64,000 bases of DNA, taken from assembly GCF_023272795.1 (NCBI RefSeq), contig NZ_CP096829.1, positions 2,170,001 through 2,234,000 of the forward strand, read 5' to 3'. The position numbers and the translations under genes are program-made. Of this stretch, positions 51,837 to 60,850 are shown in pieces (position 1 is the first letter of the stretch; each line of letters opens with the position of its first letter). The notes beneath the pieces were generated by a model. That model saw only the letters and a program-made list of their open reading frames with translations. It was not told the origin of the DNA and did no database searches. Source of the stretch: Flavobacterium humidisoli (GTDB lineage: Bacteria > Bacteroidota > Bacteroidia > Flavobacteriales > Flavobacteriaceae).

Positions 51837-52580
51837 ATGAAACTATCTAAACTACTTAGTTTTTCTTTTTTAATAGCGACTTTAACCAGCTGTACTTTTA
51901 CTGAGAATATTTACATAAACGATAACGGAACTGGAAAATTCTCTGTAGATATGGATGGCTCTCCTTTAATGGAAATGGCTGGTGATCAGATTGCTGGGCA
52001 AATGGGAGAAAATAAAAAAGATATTGATACTACTTTTACTTTCAAAAAAGTGTTTGAAGAGAAAAAAGACAGTATTGCCAAGTTGTCGCCAGAAACGCAA
52101 AAAGAACTTAAAAAACTGGAGAGTTATATTGTATCAACGAAAATAAGTTCAGAGAAAAAACAGTTTTTAATGAACATGTCGACTGATTTTAAAAATGTAA
52201 ATGAACTTCAGGATATTTTACAAACATTAGGTACACTGCAAAAATTAGAAGGAGGCGCAAATCCTATGGGAAGCGGTTTCGGAGATAATGGCAGTAAATT
52301 AAGCTATACTTATGATGGAAAGAAATTTACAAGAAAAGCAGTAGTAGATGAACAGAAAAAAGCAGCAAAGGCAAAAGATTCGGCAGCAGATATGTCTAAA
52401 ATGATGTTTGCTTCGTCTAGCTATATTGTAAAGTATTACTTTCCAAAAAAAATTAAGAAAGTCTCTAACCCAACAGCTTTGTTTAGTGACGATCGAAAAT
52501 CGATTACAATTCAATACTCTTTTACGGATTATATGGAGAATCCCGACAAACTTAACTTTGATGTTGAGTTTGAAAAATAA
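51837..52580 (+). CDS. Lipoprotein, paralogue 2
   Basis: The ATG at 51837 gives 247 residues with a clear lipoprotein signal (MKLSKLLSFSFLIATLTSC); a longer frame from 51789 would bury this signal and is rejected. The mature part starts TFTENIYINDNGTGKFSVDMDGSPLMEM, then DIDTTFTFKKVFEEKKDSIAKLS, and ends with KYYFPKKIKKVSNPTALFSDDRKSITIQYSF. These match paralogue 1 block by block. It is 5 bases ahead of lipB, so lipB is probably read from the same RNA. Confidence 0.8.
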   Translation: MKLSKLLSFSFLIATLTSCTFTENIYINDNGTGKFSVDMDGSPLMEMAGDQIAGQMGENKKDIDTTFTFKKVFEEKKDSIAKLSPETQKELKKLESYIVSTKISSEKKQFLMNMSTDFKNVNELQDILQTLGTLQKLEGGANPMGSGFGDNGSKLSYTYDGKKFTRKAVVDEQKKAAKAKDSAADMSKMMFASSSYIVKYYFPKKIKKVSNPTALFSDDRKSITIQYSFTDYMENPDKLNFDVEFEK

Positions 52581-52585
52581 TTAAA

Positions 52586-53284
52586 ATGAACAAAAAAATC
52601 CAACTTCAGGATCTGGGCAAAAAAGATTATAAATCGACTTGGGAATATCAAGAAGAAATCTTTAAAGATATAGTAGATTTAAAAATCAAGAACAGAAGAG
52701 AAGAATTAGATCTGCCAACGCCAAATTATTTGCTTTTTGTTGAGCATCCGCATGTTTATACTTTAGGAAAAAGCGGTGATCTTGAAAATTTATTATTAAA
52801 TGAAAAACAGCTCGAAGCCAAAGGAGCGACTTTTTATAAAATCAACCGAGGTGGAGATATTACCTATCATGGACCCGGACAGATTGTAGGCTATCCGATT
52901 TTAGATTTAGAAAACTTCTTTACCGATATTCATAAATACTTACGTTTATTAGAAGAATCAATAATTCTAACTCTGGCTGAATACGGATTAGAATCGGGCA
53001 GGAGTGAAGGAGAAACGGGAGTCTGGCTTGGTGTAGGAACTCCGTTTGCGCGTAAAATCTGTGCAATGGGTGTTCGCGCCTCACGCTGGGTAACGATGCA
53101 CGGATTTGCTTTAAACGCAAATGTCGATTTAGGATATTTCGACAATATTATTCCGTGTGGAATTCGAGGAAAAGGCGTTACTTCTTTAAACGTTGAACTT
53201 GGCGTAGAAAAAGTAGACGAACAAGAAGTAAAAGCTAAAATCATCAAACATTTAACCGAGCTGTTCGAAGCTGAATTTGTTTAA
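52586..53284 (+). CDS. lipB: Octanoyltransferase (lipoate biosynthesis)
   Basis: The 232-residue enzyme moves octanoyl from octanoyl-ACP to lipoyl domains. Hallmarks: RGGDITYHGPGQIVGYP (88-104), the catalytic Lys157 in RKICAMGVR, and the thioester-forming Cys191 in NIIPCGIRGKGVTSL. Length is normal. It follows the lipoprotein pair by 5 bases. No lipA is in the window. The physical link of lipB to the paired lipoproteins looks accidental in function. Confidence 0.96.
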   Translation: MNKKIQLQDLGKKDYKSTWEYQEEIFKDIVDLKIKNRREELDLPTPNYLLFVEHPHVYTLGKSGDLENLLLNEKQLEAKGATFYKINRGGDITYHGPGQIVGYPILDLENFFTDIHKYLRLLEESIILTLAEYGLESGRSEGETGVWLGVGTPFARKICAMGVRASRWVTMHGFALNANVDLGYFDNIIPCGIRGKGVTSLNVELGVEKVDEQEVKAKIIKHLTELFEAEFV

Positions 53285-53588
53285 AAAAGAATTGCTAATA
53301 AAAAGTAACCCGTTTCAAGTGTCGATTTTGAAACGGGTTTTTTTATTTTGTGTATTGAATGCGATTTTTTTTATAATAGTAATGGTACTCTTGAATAGTA
53401 AATTAGGCTTGTTTTTTTAATAGAAAGCAGTTTTTTTCTTAAATTTATATTCAAAAAACGGAAAAAACATTTAGCAAAAGTTAAGATTTTGCAGGGATGG
53501 CAAATTCCAGACTTCTTGTAGTTCTATTAGCTATTTATGCTAAATTTGGTTTTATACTATTTAATTTAAATTTTATTCCTGATTGCTT
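53285..53588. promoter_or_regulatory. Terminator plus promoter for the NTF2-like gene
   Basis: The gap holds a terminator at 53307-53344 and, near its right end, TTG (53516-53518), 22 bases, then TAAATTTG (53541-53548), which matches both the -33 and -7 elements of Bacteroidota promoters. The space between is AT-rich and I see no gene in it. Confidence 0.6.
53307..53344 (+). terminator. Terminator after lipB
   Basis: AACCCGTTTCAA/TTGAAACGGGTT with a 9-base loop, followed by seven T. It lies 22 bases after the lipB stop. Confidence 0.9.
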
Positions 53589-54440
53589 ATGAGAAAGATC
53601 TACTTATTCTGTTTCCTTTTTGTGCTTAATGGTCTTTTTGCCCAAAAGAAAGATAAATTATATCCTATTGCCGTTTATGAAAAAGTGTGGCAGGAAAAAA
53701 ACAGCGATACCAGATTAAAGATGATTAAATCAATCTGGCTAGAAGATAGTACTTTTGAAGACCCTTCGGCTTCGATAAAAGGAACTGCTGCGTTTAATAA
53801 TGTTATTAACGAATTTTACAAGAAAAACCCAGATGCAGTTTTAACTTCGGGAGCCAAAATTGTAAAAGATAATTATGTAACCTGGGAATGGAAAATTTTC
53901 GATTCTAAAAATAATCTTATAATGGCAGGCCGCGACTTTGCGCGTTTGAATGGAAAAGGTCAAGTAAGTAAAATTATTGGTTTTTGGGATAAAGGAGCAG
54001 CACCGTCTGAAGCAGATGTTTTGAAAAATCTGGAAGCCGATAATTTAAAAGTAATAGCAAAATATTACGAAACTCTTTTTAAAACAAGAGACTTTGATAC
54101 ACTAGGAACTTTAATTGCAGACGGAGCCGTTTATAATCAAGCTACGGGTTTGCCTTATGGAGGAACTTATATTGGTTTTAGCGAATGGACTAAAATGTTT
54201 ACAAAATCGACTGAGTTTTTTGATTTGCAGATAGAAAAAGAACCCGTTTATTTTAGTGATGCTTCTAAAAATGAAGTAATCATTTATTTTACGATAAACT
54301 GTAGATCTAAGAAATCGGGTAAAACAATGTCGGTTCCGATTTCAGAACATTTTGATTTAAAGGATGGTAAAATTACTGCTGTCAGGTCTTTTTATTATGA
54401 CACCAAAACATTTGCAGAATTCTTGAAAAGTAAAAAATAA
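53589..54440 (+). CDS. Secreted protein with two NTF2/SnoaL-like domains
   Basis: The ATG at 53589 gives 283 residues. A signal peptide (MRKIYLFCFLFVLNGLFAQ) is followed by two similar alpha+beta domains of about 125 residues: the first around FEDPSASIKGTAAFNNVINEFY and GRDFARLNGKGQVSKIIGFWD, the second around TLIADGAVYNQATGLPYGGTYIGFSEW and PISEHFDLKDGKITAVRSFYYD. The line HFDLKDGKI is typical of SnoaL-like folds. Exported double-SnoaL proteins are seen in Flavobacteriia; ligand and activity are unknown. It has its own promoter and a shared terminator with rnhB. Confidence 0.8.
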   Translation: MRKIYLFCFLFVLNGLFAQKKDKLYPIAVYEKVWQEKNSDTRLKMIKSIWLEDSTFEDPSASIKGTAAFNNVINEFYKKNPDAVLTSGAKIVKDNYVTWEWKIFDSKNNLIMAGRDFARLNGKGQVSKIIGFWDKGAAPSEADVLKNLEADNLKVIAKYYETLFKTRDFDTLGTLIADGAVYNQATGLPYGGTYIGFSEWTKMFTKSTEFFDLQIEKEPVYFSDASKNEVIIYFTINCRSKKSGKTMSVPISEHFDLKDGKITAVRSFYYDTKTFAEFLKSKK

Positions 54441-54444
54441 AAGA

Positions 54445-54470
54445 AAACGACCTATTTAATAGGTCGTTTT
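54445..54470. terminator. Bidirectional terminator between the NTF2-like gene and rnhB
   Basis: AAAACGACCTATT/AATAGGTCGTTTT with T runs on both strands. It lies between converging stops, 4 bases from one and 1 base from the other. Confidence 0.9.
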
Positions 54471-54471
54471 T

Positions 54472-55137
54472 TTATGGAAAGAAATTGAGTTCTAATTGCT
54501 CCGGCAAAAGTCTAAAACTCATTCTGTGATATTTTGTGGTTCCAAATTCTTTAATGGCTTCACGATGTTCTTTGGTTGGATATCCTTTGTTTTGTTTCCA
54601 GTTGTACATTGGAAATTCTTCGTGAATTTGATCCATATATTCGTCACGATATGTTTTTGCTAAAATAGATGCAGCGGCGATACTTAAGTATTTTCCATCA
54701 CCTTTTATAATGCTTTGATTCGGAATCGATTTTAAGAGAGCAATTTCATCGTTAGAAAACTGTTTTCCAAAATTATTTTTAAGCCCAAGTTTAGCATTCA
54801 AAGAGCGGTTTCCGTCAACAATAATAAATTCGGGAACGTGTTTTAATTTTAAAATACATTCCTGCATTCCCTTCATAGAAGCATTTAGAATGTTTATTTC
54901 ATCAATTTCATCTGGAAACAAATGCGTAACGGCATAACACAGAGCCTCTTTTTCTATAATAGGTCTTAAAAGCGCTCTTGTTTTTTCAGACAACTGTTTA
55001 CTGTCATTCAGAATTTTATTTTCAAAATTTTCGGGTAAAATTATGGCAGCGGCAGTAACGGGGCCAGCTAGACATCCTCTTCCTGCTTCATCAGTTCCAG
55101 TTTCTAAAACAAATCCTGAGAAATTTTTTTCAAGCAT
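54472..55137 (-). CDS. rnhB: Ribonuclease HII
   Basis: The start at 55137 gives 221 residues beginning [22 protein letters not shown] frame reaching 55188 adds 17 residues not seen in the family. Motif [14 protein letters not shown] (14-27) holds the catalytic Asp16 and Glu17; other acidic residues lie in [11 protein letters not shown] and in KTYRDEYM. The enzyme cuts RNA from RNA-DNA hybrids, including single ribonucleotides. The gene stands alone on the minus strand. Confidence 0.95.
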   Translation of the reverse strand: MLEKNFSGFVLETGTDEAGRGCLAGPVTAAAIILPENFENKILNDSKQLSEKTRALLRPIIEKEALCYAVTHLFPDEIDEINILNASMKGMQECILKLKHVPEFIIVDGNRSLNAKLGLKNNFGKQFSNDEIALLKSIPNQSIIKGDGKYLSIAAASILAKTYRDEYMDQIHEEFPMYNWKQNKGYPTKEHREAIKEFGTTKYHRMSFRLLPEQLELNFFP

Positions 55138-55797
55138 TTTTTTAGGTTTTAAAAAAGCAAATATTGTACTTTTTTTTCTAAAAAGCATTAAATAGATTCA
55201 AATGAATACAATCAGTAATTGCTTTTTTAGAGCAATGATATCAAAGAGTAATACTGACAAAATTACGCTATTTTTCAAATTGACTATAAGTATGCAATAT
55301 TGGTTAAAAACCCGTGAAAACACTTGGTTTTTATGATTTTTTTTATGAAATGGATAATTGGGTATTTTCTAAAAATGGATTGTAAAAAGATGAAATCATG
55401 GATTTTTGCAACTTAGAAGAATTGATTTACAATTTATTACGATTTGAAGACGAAAAGCAAATTGAAAATTTGTCAAATACAACATTTTCAGTCAAGAATG
55501 TTTTATTTAATTGTGTTTTTTGTAAGATTATACTTTTTTTTATTTTGATTTTTTGTCTATTTTTTTAAGAAAATAGCTATTCTAAATGTTAAATAAATGT
55601 TAATTTATTGATTGAAAAAATTGCAGTATTTTATGCTTAAAATTATGTATTGACTTGTTTTTGCGTTAATTAACTATTCATTAACAAATATATGTTAAAG
55701 AAATATTAAAAAAATGTTAGAGAGAGTCTATGAAACGCATTGTTCTTTTAAGAAAATATTAAGATGTTTGCCACATACTAATTCAAAATTTTTAAAA
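55138..55797. promoter_or_regulatory. Long AT-rich region before the SusC gene
   Basis: These 660 bases between the divergent rnhB and susC-like starts contain no clear gene. A 56-codon frame (55398-55568) has no homologue that I recognise and ends in a phenylalanine-rich string from T runs. Several T and A tracts occur. I found no exact TAnnTTTG on the plus strand near the SusC start. Outer membrane transporter genes of this class often have long control regions. Confidence 0.4.
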
Positions 55798-58700
55798 ATG
55801 AAACTAAAGTTACATGGATTCTTAGTGCTTTTGGTGGCGCTGATTACGCAACTAACCTTTGCGCAAGAAAGAACTGTTTCGGGAATAGTTTCCGATAATG
55901 CAGGAATGCCTCTTCCAGGTGTGAGTGTATTAGTTAAGGGAACTAAAAGCGGAACGCAAACAGATTTTGATGGAAAATTCTCTATCAAAGCAACGTCAAG
56001 CGAAGTCTTGATTTTTACTTACATTGGAATGAAAACGCAAGAAGTTGCAGCTAGTTCTACAACATTAAGTGTAAAATTAACTAGTAATACTACAGAATTA
56101 GAAAGTGTTGTTGTTACTGCATTAGGTATTAAGAGAGAGAAAAAAGCTCTTGGATATTCTACTCAGGAATTAAAAGGAGAAGATTTAGTTGGTGGTACTA
56201 CTGGCGCAAACTTCCTTAACGATCTTTCTGGTAAATCTGCAGGGGTATACATTAGAAAGAATACAAACTTTGGAGGATCTACAAACGTAGTTTCAAGAGG
56301 TGTTAAAAACCTTACTGGAAATAACCAAATGCTTATTGTTATTGATGGTATGCCTATTAATAACTCGAATGTGAATTCAAGCAATGGAGCACAAACAGCT
56401 GGAGCACGTAACACTTATGATTACGGTAATGCTGGTATGGATATTAATCCTGATGATATCGAAACATTAAATATTCTTAAAGGTGCTGCAGCATCTGCTT
56501 TATACGGGTTTCAAGCTGGTAATGGTGTAATCATGATTACTACGAAAAAAGGAAAAGCTCAAAAAGGTATGGGAGTTACTATCTCAAGTGAGTTTGGTGT
56601 TGGTTCAGTTGATAAAAATACTTTTCCTGTTTACCAAAACAAATACGGGCAAGGTTATGGACCAACTTATGACGCAGCAGGAAATCCAAAAGGTACTCCG
56701 GTTGGACCAACAGGTGCATTCTTTGTTATAGATAAAAATGGTAACCAAGTAGTAAGTACTACAGATGATGCTTCTTACGGTGTTGCGTTTGATCCAAATC
56801 TATCTGTTCTTACTTGGGAATCTTATTCTCCATATTCTTCAAAATATGGACAAAAATCTCCATGGGTAGCTGCTAAAAATGGTCCAATTACATTTTTTCA
56901 AACGGCTCAAACATTCAATAACTCAATCTCTTTTGAAGGTGGTTCAGATAAAAGCAACTTTGTTATCAATTACAACAATTACAAAGAGAATGGTATTTTG
57001 CCAAATAGTGAATTGAGAAAAAATAATGCAAGTATTAAATTCAATCACAAATTAACAGATAAATTATCTGCTAGTGTTTTTGCAAATTATTTAGCACAAA
57101 CTACAACAGGTAGAAATACTACTGGTTACGGTGGTGATAACGTTGCAGGTTTATTCCGTCAATGGTGGGGAACTAACGTAGATATTAAATCTCAGGAAGA
57201 AGCTTTTAAAAATTCAGGCGGACAAAATATTTCTTGGAACATGGCAGATCCTGCTAATGGAAATACAAGCCCTAAATATTGGGATAACCCATACTTTACA
57301 AGATATAAAAACTACCAATCAGACGAAAGAAATCGTTTCATCGGTTATGGTCAGTTAGATTATAAATTTACAGATTGGTTAAGCGCTCAAGGAAAAATAA
57401 GTACAGATTCTTATTCAGAACTACGTGAAGAGAGAAAAGCGGTAGGATCTTTGGCTGGAACATTTGGAATTAACCGTTTAGCTGTTGGTTCAGGATACCA
57501 AAAATATACAGGTATGTTCTCTGAGCAAAACTATCAGTTTACCTTAAACTTCAATAAAAAACTTAATGATGATTTCTCATTAACAGGTTTAGTTGGTTAT
57601 AATGCTTTAAGAACAAGACGTACGTCTACATTAGCTTCTACAGATGGTGGACTTATCATTCCTGGAATCTATGCATTATCAAATTCAGTAAATGCTTCTC
57701 CATTCCCAATTGAGGTTGAAGATAATACAGCAGTGAATAGTGTTTATGCTTCTGCTTCAGTAGGATTTAGAGATTTCCTTTACTTAGAAGGAACAGTACG
57801 TAATGATGCATTCTCTATGTTGCCAGAAGGAAACAATGATGTTAATACATATTCTGTTTCTGGAAGTTATGTTTTTACAAAACATATTAATGCTCCATGG
57901 TTAACTTTCGGTAAATTAAGAGCGAGTTATGCTGAGAATCCACAAGGAAGTATCGATTCTTATGCATTACAAGATGTGTTTACTAAATTTAACCCATTTG
58001 GTTCAAACCAACTTTATTCAAGACCAAACATTGCTAATAATCCAGAATTACACCCTGTTAAAACTACATCTCAAGAACTTGGTTTAGAGATGCAATTCCT
58101 TGACAGAAGAGTAGGTTTTGATGTGAGTGTTTATAAAAGTTTAAGTGAAGACCAAATTTTCCCAGTAGATTATTCTACTGCAACTGGTAACTCTTCTAGA
58201 TACGTAAACGCGGGATCTGTAGAAAATAAAGGTGTTGAGGTAATCTTCAATGTAACTCCTTTCAAAACAAATGACTTTCAGTGGGATATCAACGTAAACT
58301 GGTCTAAAAACGAGAATACAGTTGTAGCTTTAACAGAAGGTGTTGATGTTTTAACAATTGGTACATTCCAAGGTGGTGTTAGTATTGTAGGTACAAAAGG
58401 ACATGCTTATGGAGATATCCTTGGAAAAGATTTTATCTACAGTGCAGACGGACAAAAAGTAACTAAAAATGGAGTTTATTTACAAACTGCAACTACTAAT
58501 AATGTAATTGGTAACGTTACTCCAGATTGGATTGGTGGTGTTCGTAACAAATTTACTTACAAACAAGTTTCTCTAGGTTTCTTAATTGATGTTCAAAAAG
58601 GAGGAGATATTTTCTCTCTTGACCAATATTATGGACAAAGCTCTGGTTTATATACTTCTACAGCAGGAAACAACGAACTTGGAAACCCTGTAAGAAATAC

Positions 58701-59085
58701 ACTTGCTAATGGTGGAGGTGTTATCTTGCCTGGAGTAAATGAAGATGGAACTCCTAATGCTACAAGAACACCAAGTCCTGAAGTAGCTGGAAGTATCTAT
58801 GGTTACAATAATAATCCACAAAAAGCATTTGTTTACGATGCAAGTTATGTGAAATTAAGAGAGGTAAGCATTACTTATAGTTTCCCTAAACAATTTATAG
58901 CTAAAGCAGGTTTGAATGATTTACGTCTTTCTTTAGTAGGTTCTAACTTATGGATCATCAGTAAAAATCTTCCAGATGCAGATCCAGAAAGTGGTATAAG
59001 TTCAGGTAACTTATCATCAGGTTATTCAGGAGGTTCACTTCCGACAACAAGAAATATTGGTTGTAACCTAACATTAAAATTTTAA
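55798..59085 (+). CDS. SusC/RagA-family TonB-dependent transporter
   Basis: The ATG at 55798 gives 1095 residues with a normal signal peptide (MKLKLHGFLVLLVALITQLTFA); an in-frame ATG at 55714 would precede it with 28 non-signal residues. A carboxypeptidase-regulatory-like domain (about 25-110; VSGIVSDNAGMPLPGVSVLVKGT) leads into the plug (about 115-250; ALGIKREKKALGYSTQEL, GMDINPDDIETLNILKGAAASALYG) and a long beta-barrel ending LTLKF. It would import a glycan or peptide with its SusD partner, which starts 3 bases downstream. No enzyme or sensor gene is next to the pair, so the nutrient is unclear. Confidence 0.96.
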   Translation: MKLKLHGFLVLLVALITQLTFAQERTVSGIVSDNAGMPLPGVSVLVKGTKSGTQTDFDGKFSIKATSSEVLIFTYIGMKTQEVAASSTTLSVKLTSNTTELESVVVTALGIKREKKALGYSTQELKGEDLVGGTTGANFLNDLSGKSAGVYIRKNTNFGGSTNVVSRGVKNLTGNNQMLIVIDGMPINNSNVNSSNGAQTAGARNTYDYGNAGMDINPDDIETLNILKGAAASALYGFQAGNGVIMITTKKGKAQKGMGVTISSEFGVGSVDKNTFPVYQNKYGQGYGPTYDAAGNPKGTPVGPTGAFFVIDKNGNQVVSTTDDASYGVAFDPNLSVLTWESYSPYSSKYGQKSPWVAAKNGPITFFQTAQTFNNSISFEGGSDKSNFVINYNNYKENGILPNSELRKNNASIKFNHKLTDKLSASVFANYLAQTTTGRNTTGYGGDNVAGLFRQWWGTNVDIKSQEEAFKNSGGQNISWNMADPANGNTSPKYWDNPYFTRYKNYQSDERNRFIGYGQLDYKFTDWLSAQGKISTDSYSELREERKAVGSLAGTFGINRLAVGSGYQKYTGMFSEQNYQFTLNFNKKLNDDFSLTGLVGYNALRTRRTSTLASTDGGLIIPGIYALSNSVNASPFPIEVEDNTAVNSVYASASVGFRDFLYLEGTVRNDAFSMLPEGNNDVNTYSVSGSYVFTKHINAPWLTFGKLRASYAENPQGSIDSYALQDVFTKFNPFGSNQLYSRPNIANNPELHPVKTTSQELGLEMQFLDRRVGFDVSVYKSLSEDQIFPVDYSTATGNSSRYVNAGSVENKGVEVIFNVTPFKTNDFQWDINVNWSKNENTVVALTEGVDVLTIGTFQGGVSIVGTKGHAYGDILGKDFIYSADGQKVTKNGVYLQTATTNNVIGNVTPDWIGGVRNKFTYKQVSLGFLIDVQKGGDIFSLDQYYGQSSGLYTSTAGNNELGNPVRNTLANGGGVILPGVNEDGTPNATRTPSPEVAGSIYGYNNNPQKAFVYDASYVKLREVSITYSFPKQFIAKAGLNDLRLSLVGSNLWIISKNLPDADPESGISSGNLSSGYSGGSLPTTRNIGCNLTLKF

Positions 59086-59088
59086 ATC

Positions 59089-60603
59089 ATGAAAAAAGTA
59101 CTTTTATTAATGTCTGTGGTAGGTATGATGGTTTCGTGCAGCCAAGACATTACAGATATGAATGTTGATCCGAAAAGACCAACAACAACCAAAGCGGAAT
59201 TTTTGTTTACCAATGCTGAGAAAAAATTAGTCGATCAAATGGTTAGTACTAGTGTAAATAATAACGTTTTTAGATTATTTGCACAGCAATGGACAGAGAC
59301 AACTTATCCAGATGAGAGCCAGTATAACATTACAAACAGAAAAATTCCAGATACGCACTTTTTGGTTTTGTACAGAGATGTTTTAGCAGATTTTCATGAT
59401 TCAAGAGTTATGATTGCAGCAACAGCTACTGCAACTCCTGCTGATGAAGCGATCAAACAAAATAAATTAGCACTTATCGATATCTTAGAAGCTTATGCTT
59501 ATAGCGTATTGGTAGATACTTTTGGAAACGTTCCTTACTCACAAGCAATTGATATTCAAAAATATCCTTTACCAGCTTACGATGATGCAAAAACTATTTA
59601 CCAAGATCTTATTAAAAGATTAAGTGCATCTGCTGCAGTTTTAAAAGCAAATAGTACAGTAGCTAACTTCGGTGCTGCAGATATCATCTATTCAGGTAAT
59701 GCTGCAAGTAATGCAAAATGGGCAAAATTTGCTAACTCATTAATCATTAGAATGGCAGTTAATATGTCTGATGTTGATCCAGCTTATGCAACAACTCAAG
59801 TTCAAGCGGCTCTTGCTTCTGGTGCTTTGGCTAGTAATGCTGACAATACAAAATTGACTTATTTAACTACATCAGGAAATCAAAACCCATTATATGCTGA
59901 TTTAGTAACTAGTCAGAGATTTGATTTTATTCCTGCTGAGCCTTTTGTTTCTGCTATGGATGCTATTGTTCCTGGTGGTGACCCAAGGATGCCTAAATAT
60001 TTTACTAACCTAACTTCTCCAGCTCCAGTTATTCCTTCAGGAAGAACATTTGTTGGTGGAACGTATGGTGCAGGAAATGTTTATACAGCTTATTCGCAAA
60101 TAACGGCTACATTAAACAATCCAGTTTTTCCAGGAACTATTTTTGATTTCGCTGAGTTAAATTTCTTATTAGCAGAAGCTGCTGAGAAAAGCTTAATTCC
60201 AGGTGGTTCTGCTCAGGCAAAAGTATATTACGAAGCAGGTATTAAAGCTTCTATGGCAGATTGGGGAGTAACTAGCACTGCAGCTATTGATGCTTATATT
60301 GCAAGCCCAAAAGTAGATTACAATAATGCGTTGAGTGGAGCAACATATAAAGAAAAAATTGGTACTCAAGCATGGTTTGCTCTTTATAACAGAGGATACG
60401 AAGCATGGACATCTTACAGAAGATTGGATTTCCCTGTGTTAAAAGCACCTCAAGCAGCTATTAACAAACTTATTTTTACTGTGCCTGTTAGATACACTTA
60501 TCCAGGTGTAGAAGCAAGTATCAATAAAACAAATTATATTAAAGCATCTGCTGATATAGGAGGAGATTTATTAAATACTAAATTGTTCTGGGATAAATTC
60601 TAA
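59089..60603 (+). CDS. SusD/RagB-family surface lipoprotein
   Basis: The 504-residue protein has a lipoprotein signal (MKKVLLLMSVVGMMVSC) and a SusD-like helical TPR body: NVDPKRPTTTKAEFLFTNAEK, FRLFAQQWTETTYPDE, DILEAYAYSVLVDTFGNVPYSQAI and FLLAEAAEK. The acidic LNVDPxxPT start and YxxWVDxFGNVPYS-like motif fit the SusD-like 2 group. It covers the SusC barrel on the cell surface and gives substrate specificity. The pair is followed by a terminator (60701-60728). Confidence 0.95.
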   Translation: MKKVLLLMSVVGMMVSCSQDITDMNVDPKRPTTTKAEFLFTNAEKKLVDQMVSTSVNNNVFRLFAQQWTETTYPDESQYNITNRKIPDTHFLVLYRDVLADFHDSRVMIAATATATPADEAIKQNKLALIDILEAYAYSVLVDTFGNVPYSQAIDIQKYPLPAYDDAKTIYQDLIKRLSASAAVLKANSTVANFGAADIIYSGNAASNAKWAKFANSLIIRMAVNMSDVDPAYATTQVQAALASGALASNADNTKLTYLTTSGNQNPLYADLVTSQRFDFIPAEPFVSAMDAIVPGGDPRMPKYFTNLTSPAPVIPSGRTFVGGTYGAGNVYTAYSQITATLNNPVFPGTIFDFAELNFLLAEAAEKSLIPGGSAQAKVYYEAGIKASMADWGVTSTAAIDAYIASPKVDYNNALSGATYKEKIGTQAWFALYNRGYEAWTSYRRLDFPVLKAPQAAINKLIFTVPVRYTYPGVEASINKTNYIKASADIGGDLLNTKLFWDKF

Positions 60604-60700
60604 TATTTAGAATATAATCTATATCAATTAAATAGTATTCAAGGTAAATTATGCCCAGTTTGGGAATAAGAATAATAAATATTTTGATTTTTTTTGAGAG

Positions 60701-60728
60701 CCCCGTATACTTTTGTATACGGGGTTTT
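60701..60728 (+). terminator. Terminator after the SusC/SusD pair
   Basis: CCCCGTATAC/GTATACGGGG with a TTTT loop, followed by TTTTCG. It lies 97 bases after the SusD stop. Confidence 0.85.
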
Positions 60729-60800
60729 CGTTTCCAAAAGACCAAAGCGATTCAAGGTTCATATTATATATTATGTTTTTTCGTTTATACCTTTTTATAT

Positions 60801-60808
60801 TACCTTTG
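60801..60808 (+). promoter_or_regulatory. -7 element TACCTTTG before the putative porin
   Basis: An exact TAnnTTTG match 42 bases before the ATG at 60851 and downstream of the terminator, so the porin gene is read on its own. No exact -33 TTG is found at the right distance. Confidence 0.55.
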
Positions 60809-60850
60809 CTTAGCAAATTTTGTCAAAATAAATTTATACAAAGCCATCAA

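Noticed and set aside
55398..55568. 56-codon frame between rnhB and the SusC gene
   Set aside because: Its C-terminal half is a Phe/Ile/Leu string translated from T runs, and I recognise no family; chance in AT-rich DNA is more likely.
55714..55797. In-frame upstream ATG of the SusC-like gene
   Set aside because: It would put 28 residues ahead of a complete signal peptide; the ATG at 55798 is preferred.
60713..60850. In-frame upstream ATG of the putative porin
   Set aside because: It lies inside the terminator hairpin after the SusD gene and would bury the signal peptide that begins at 60851.
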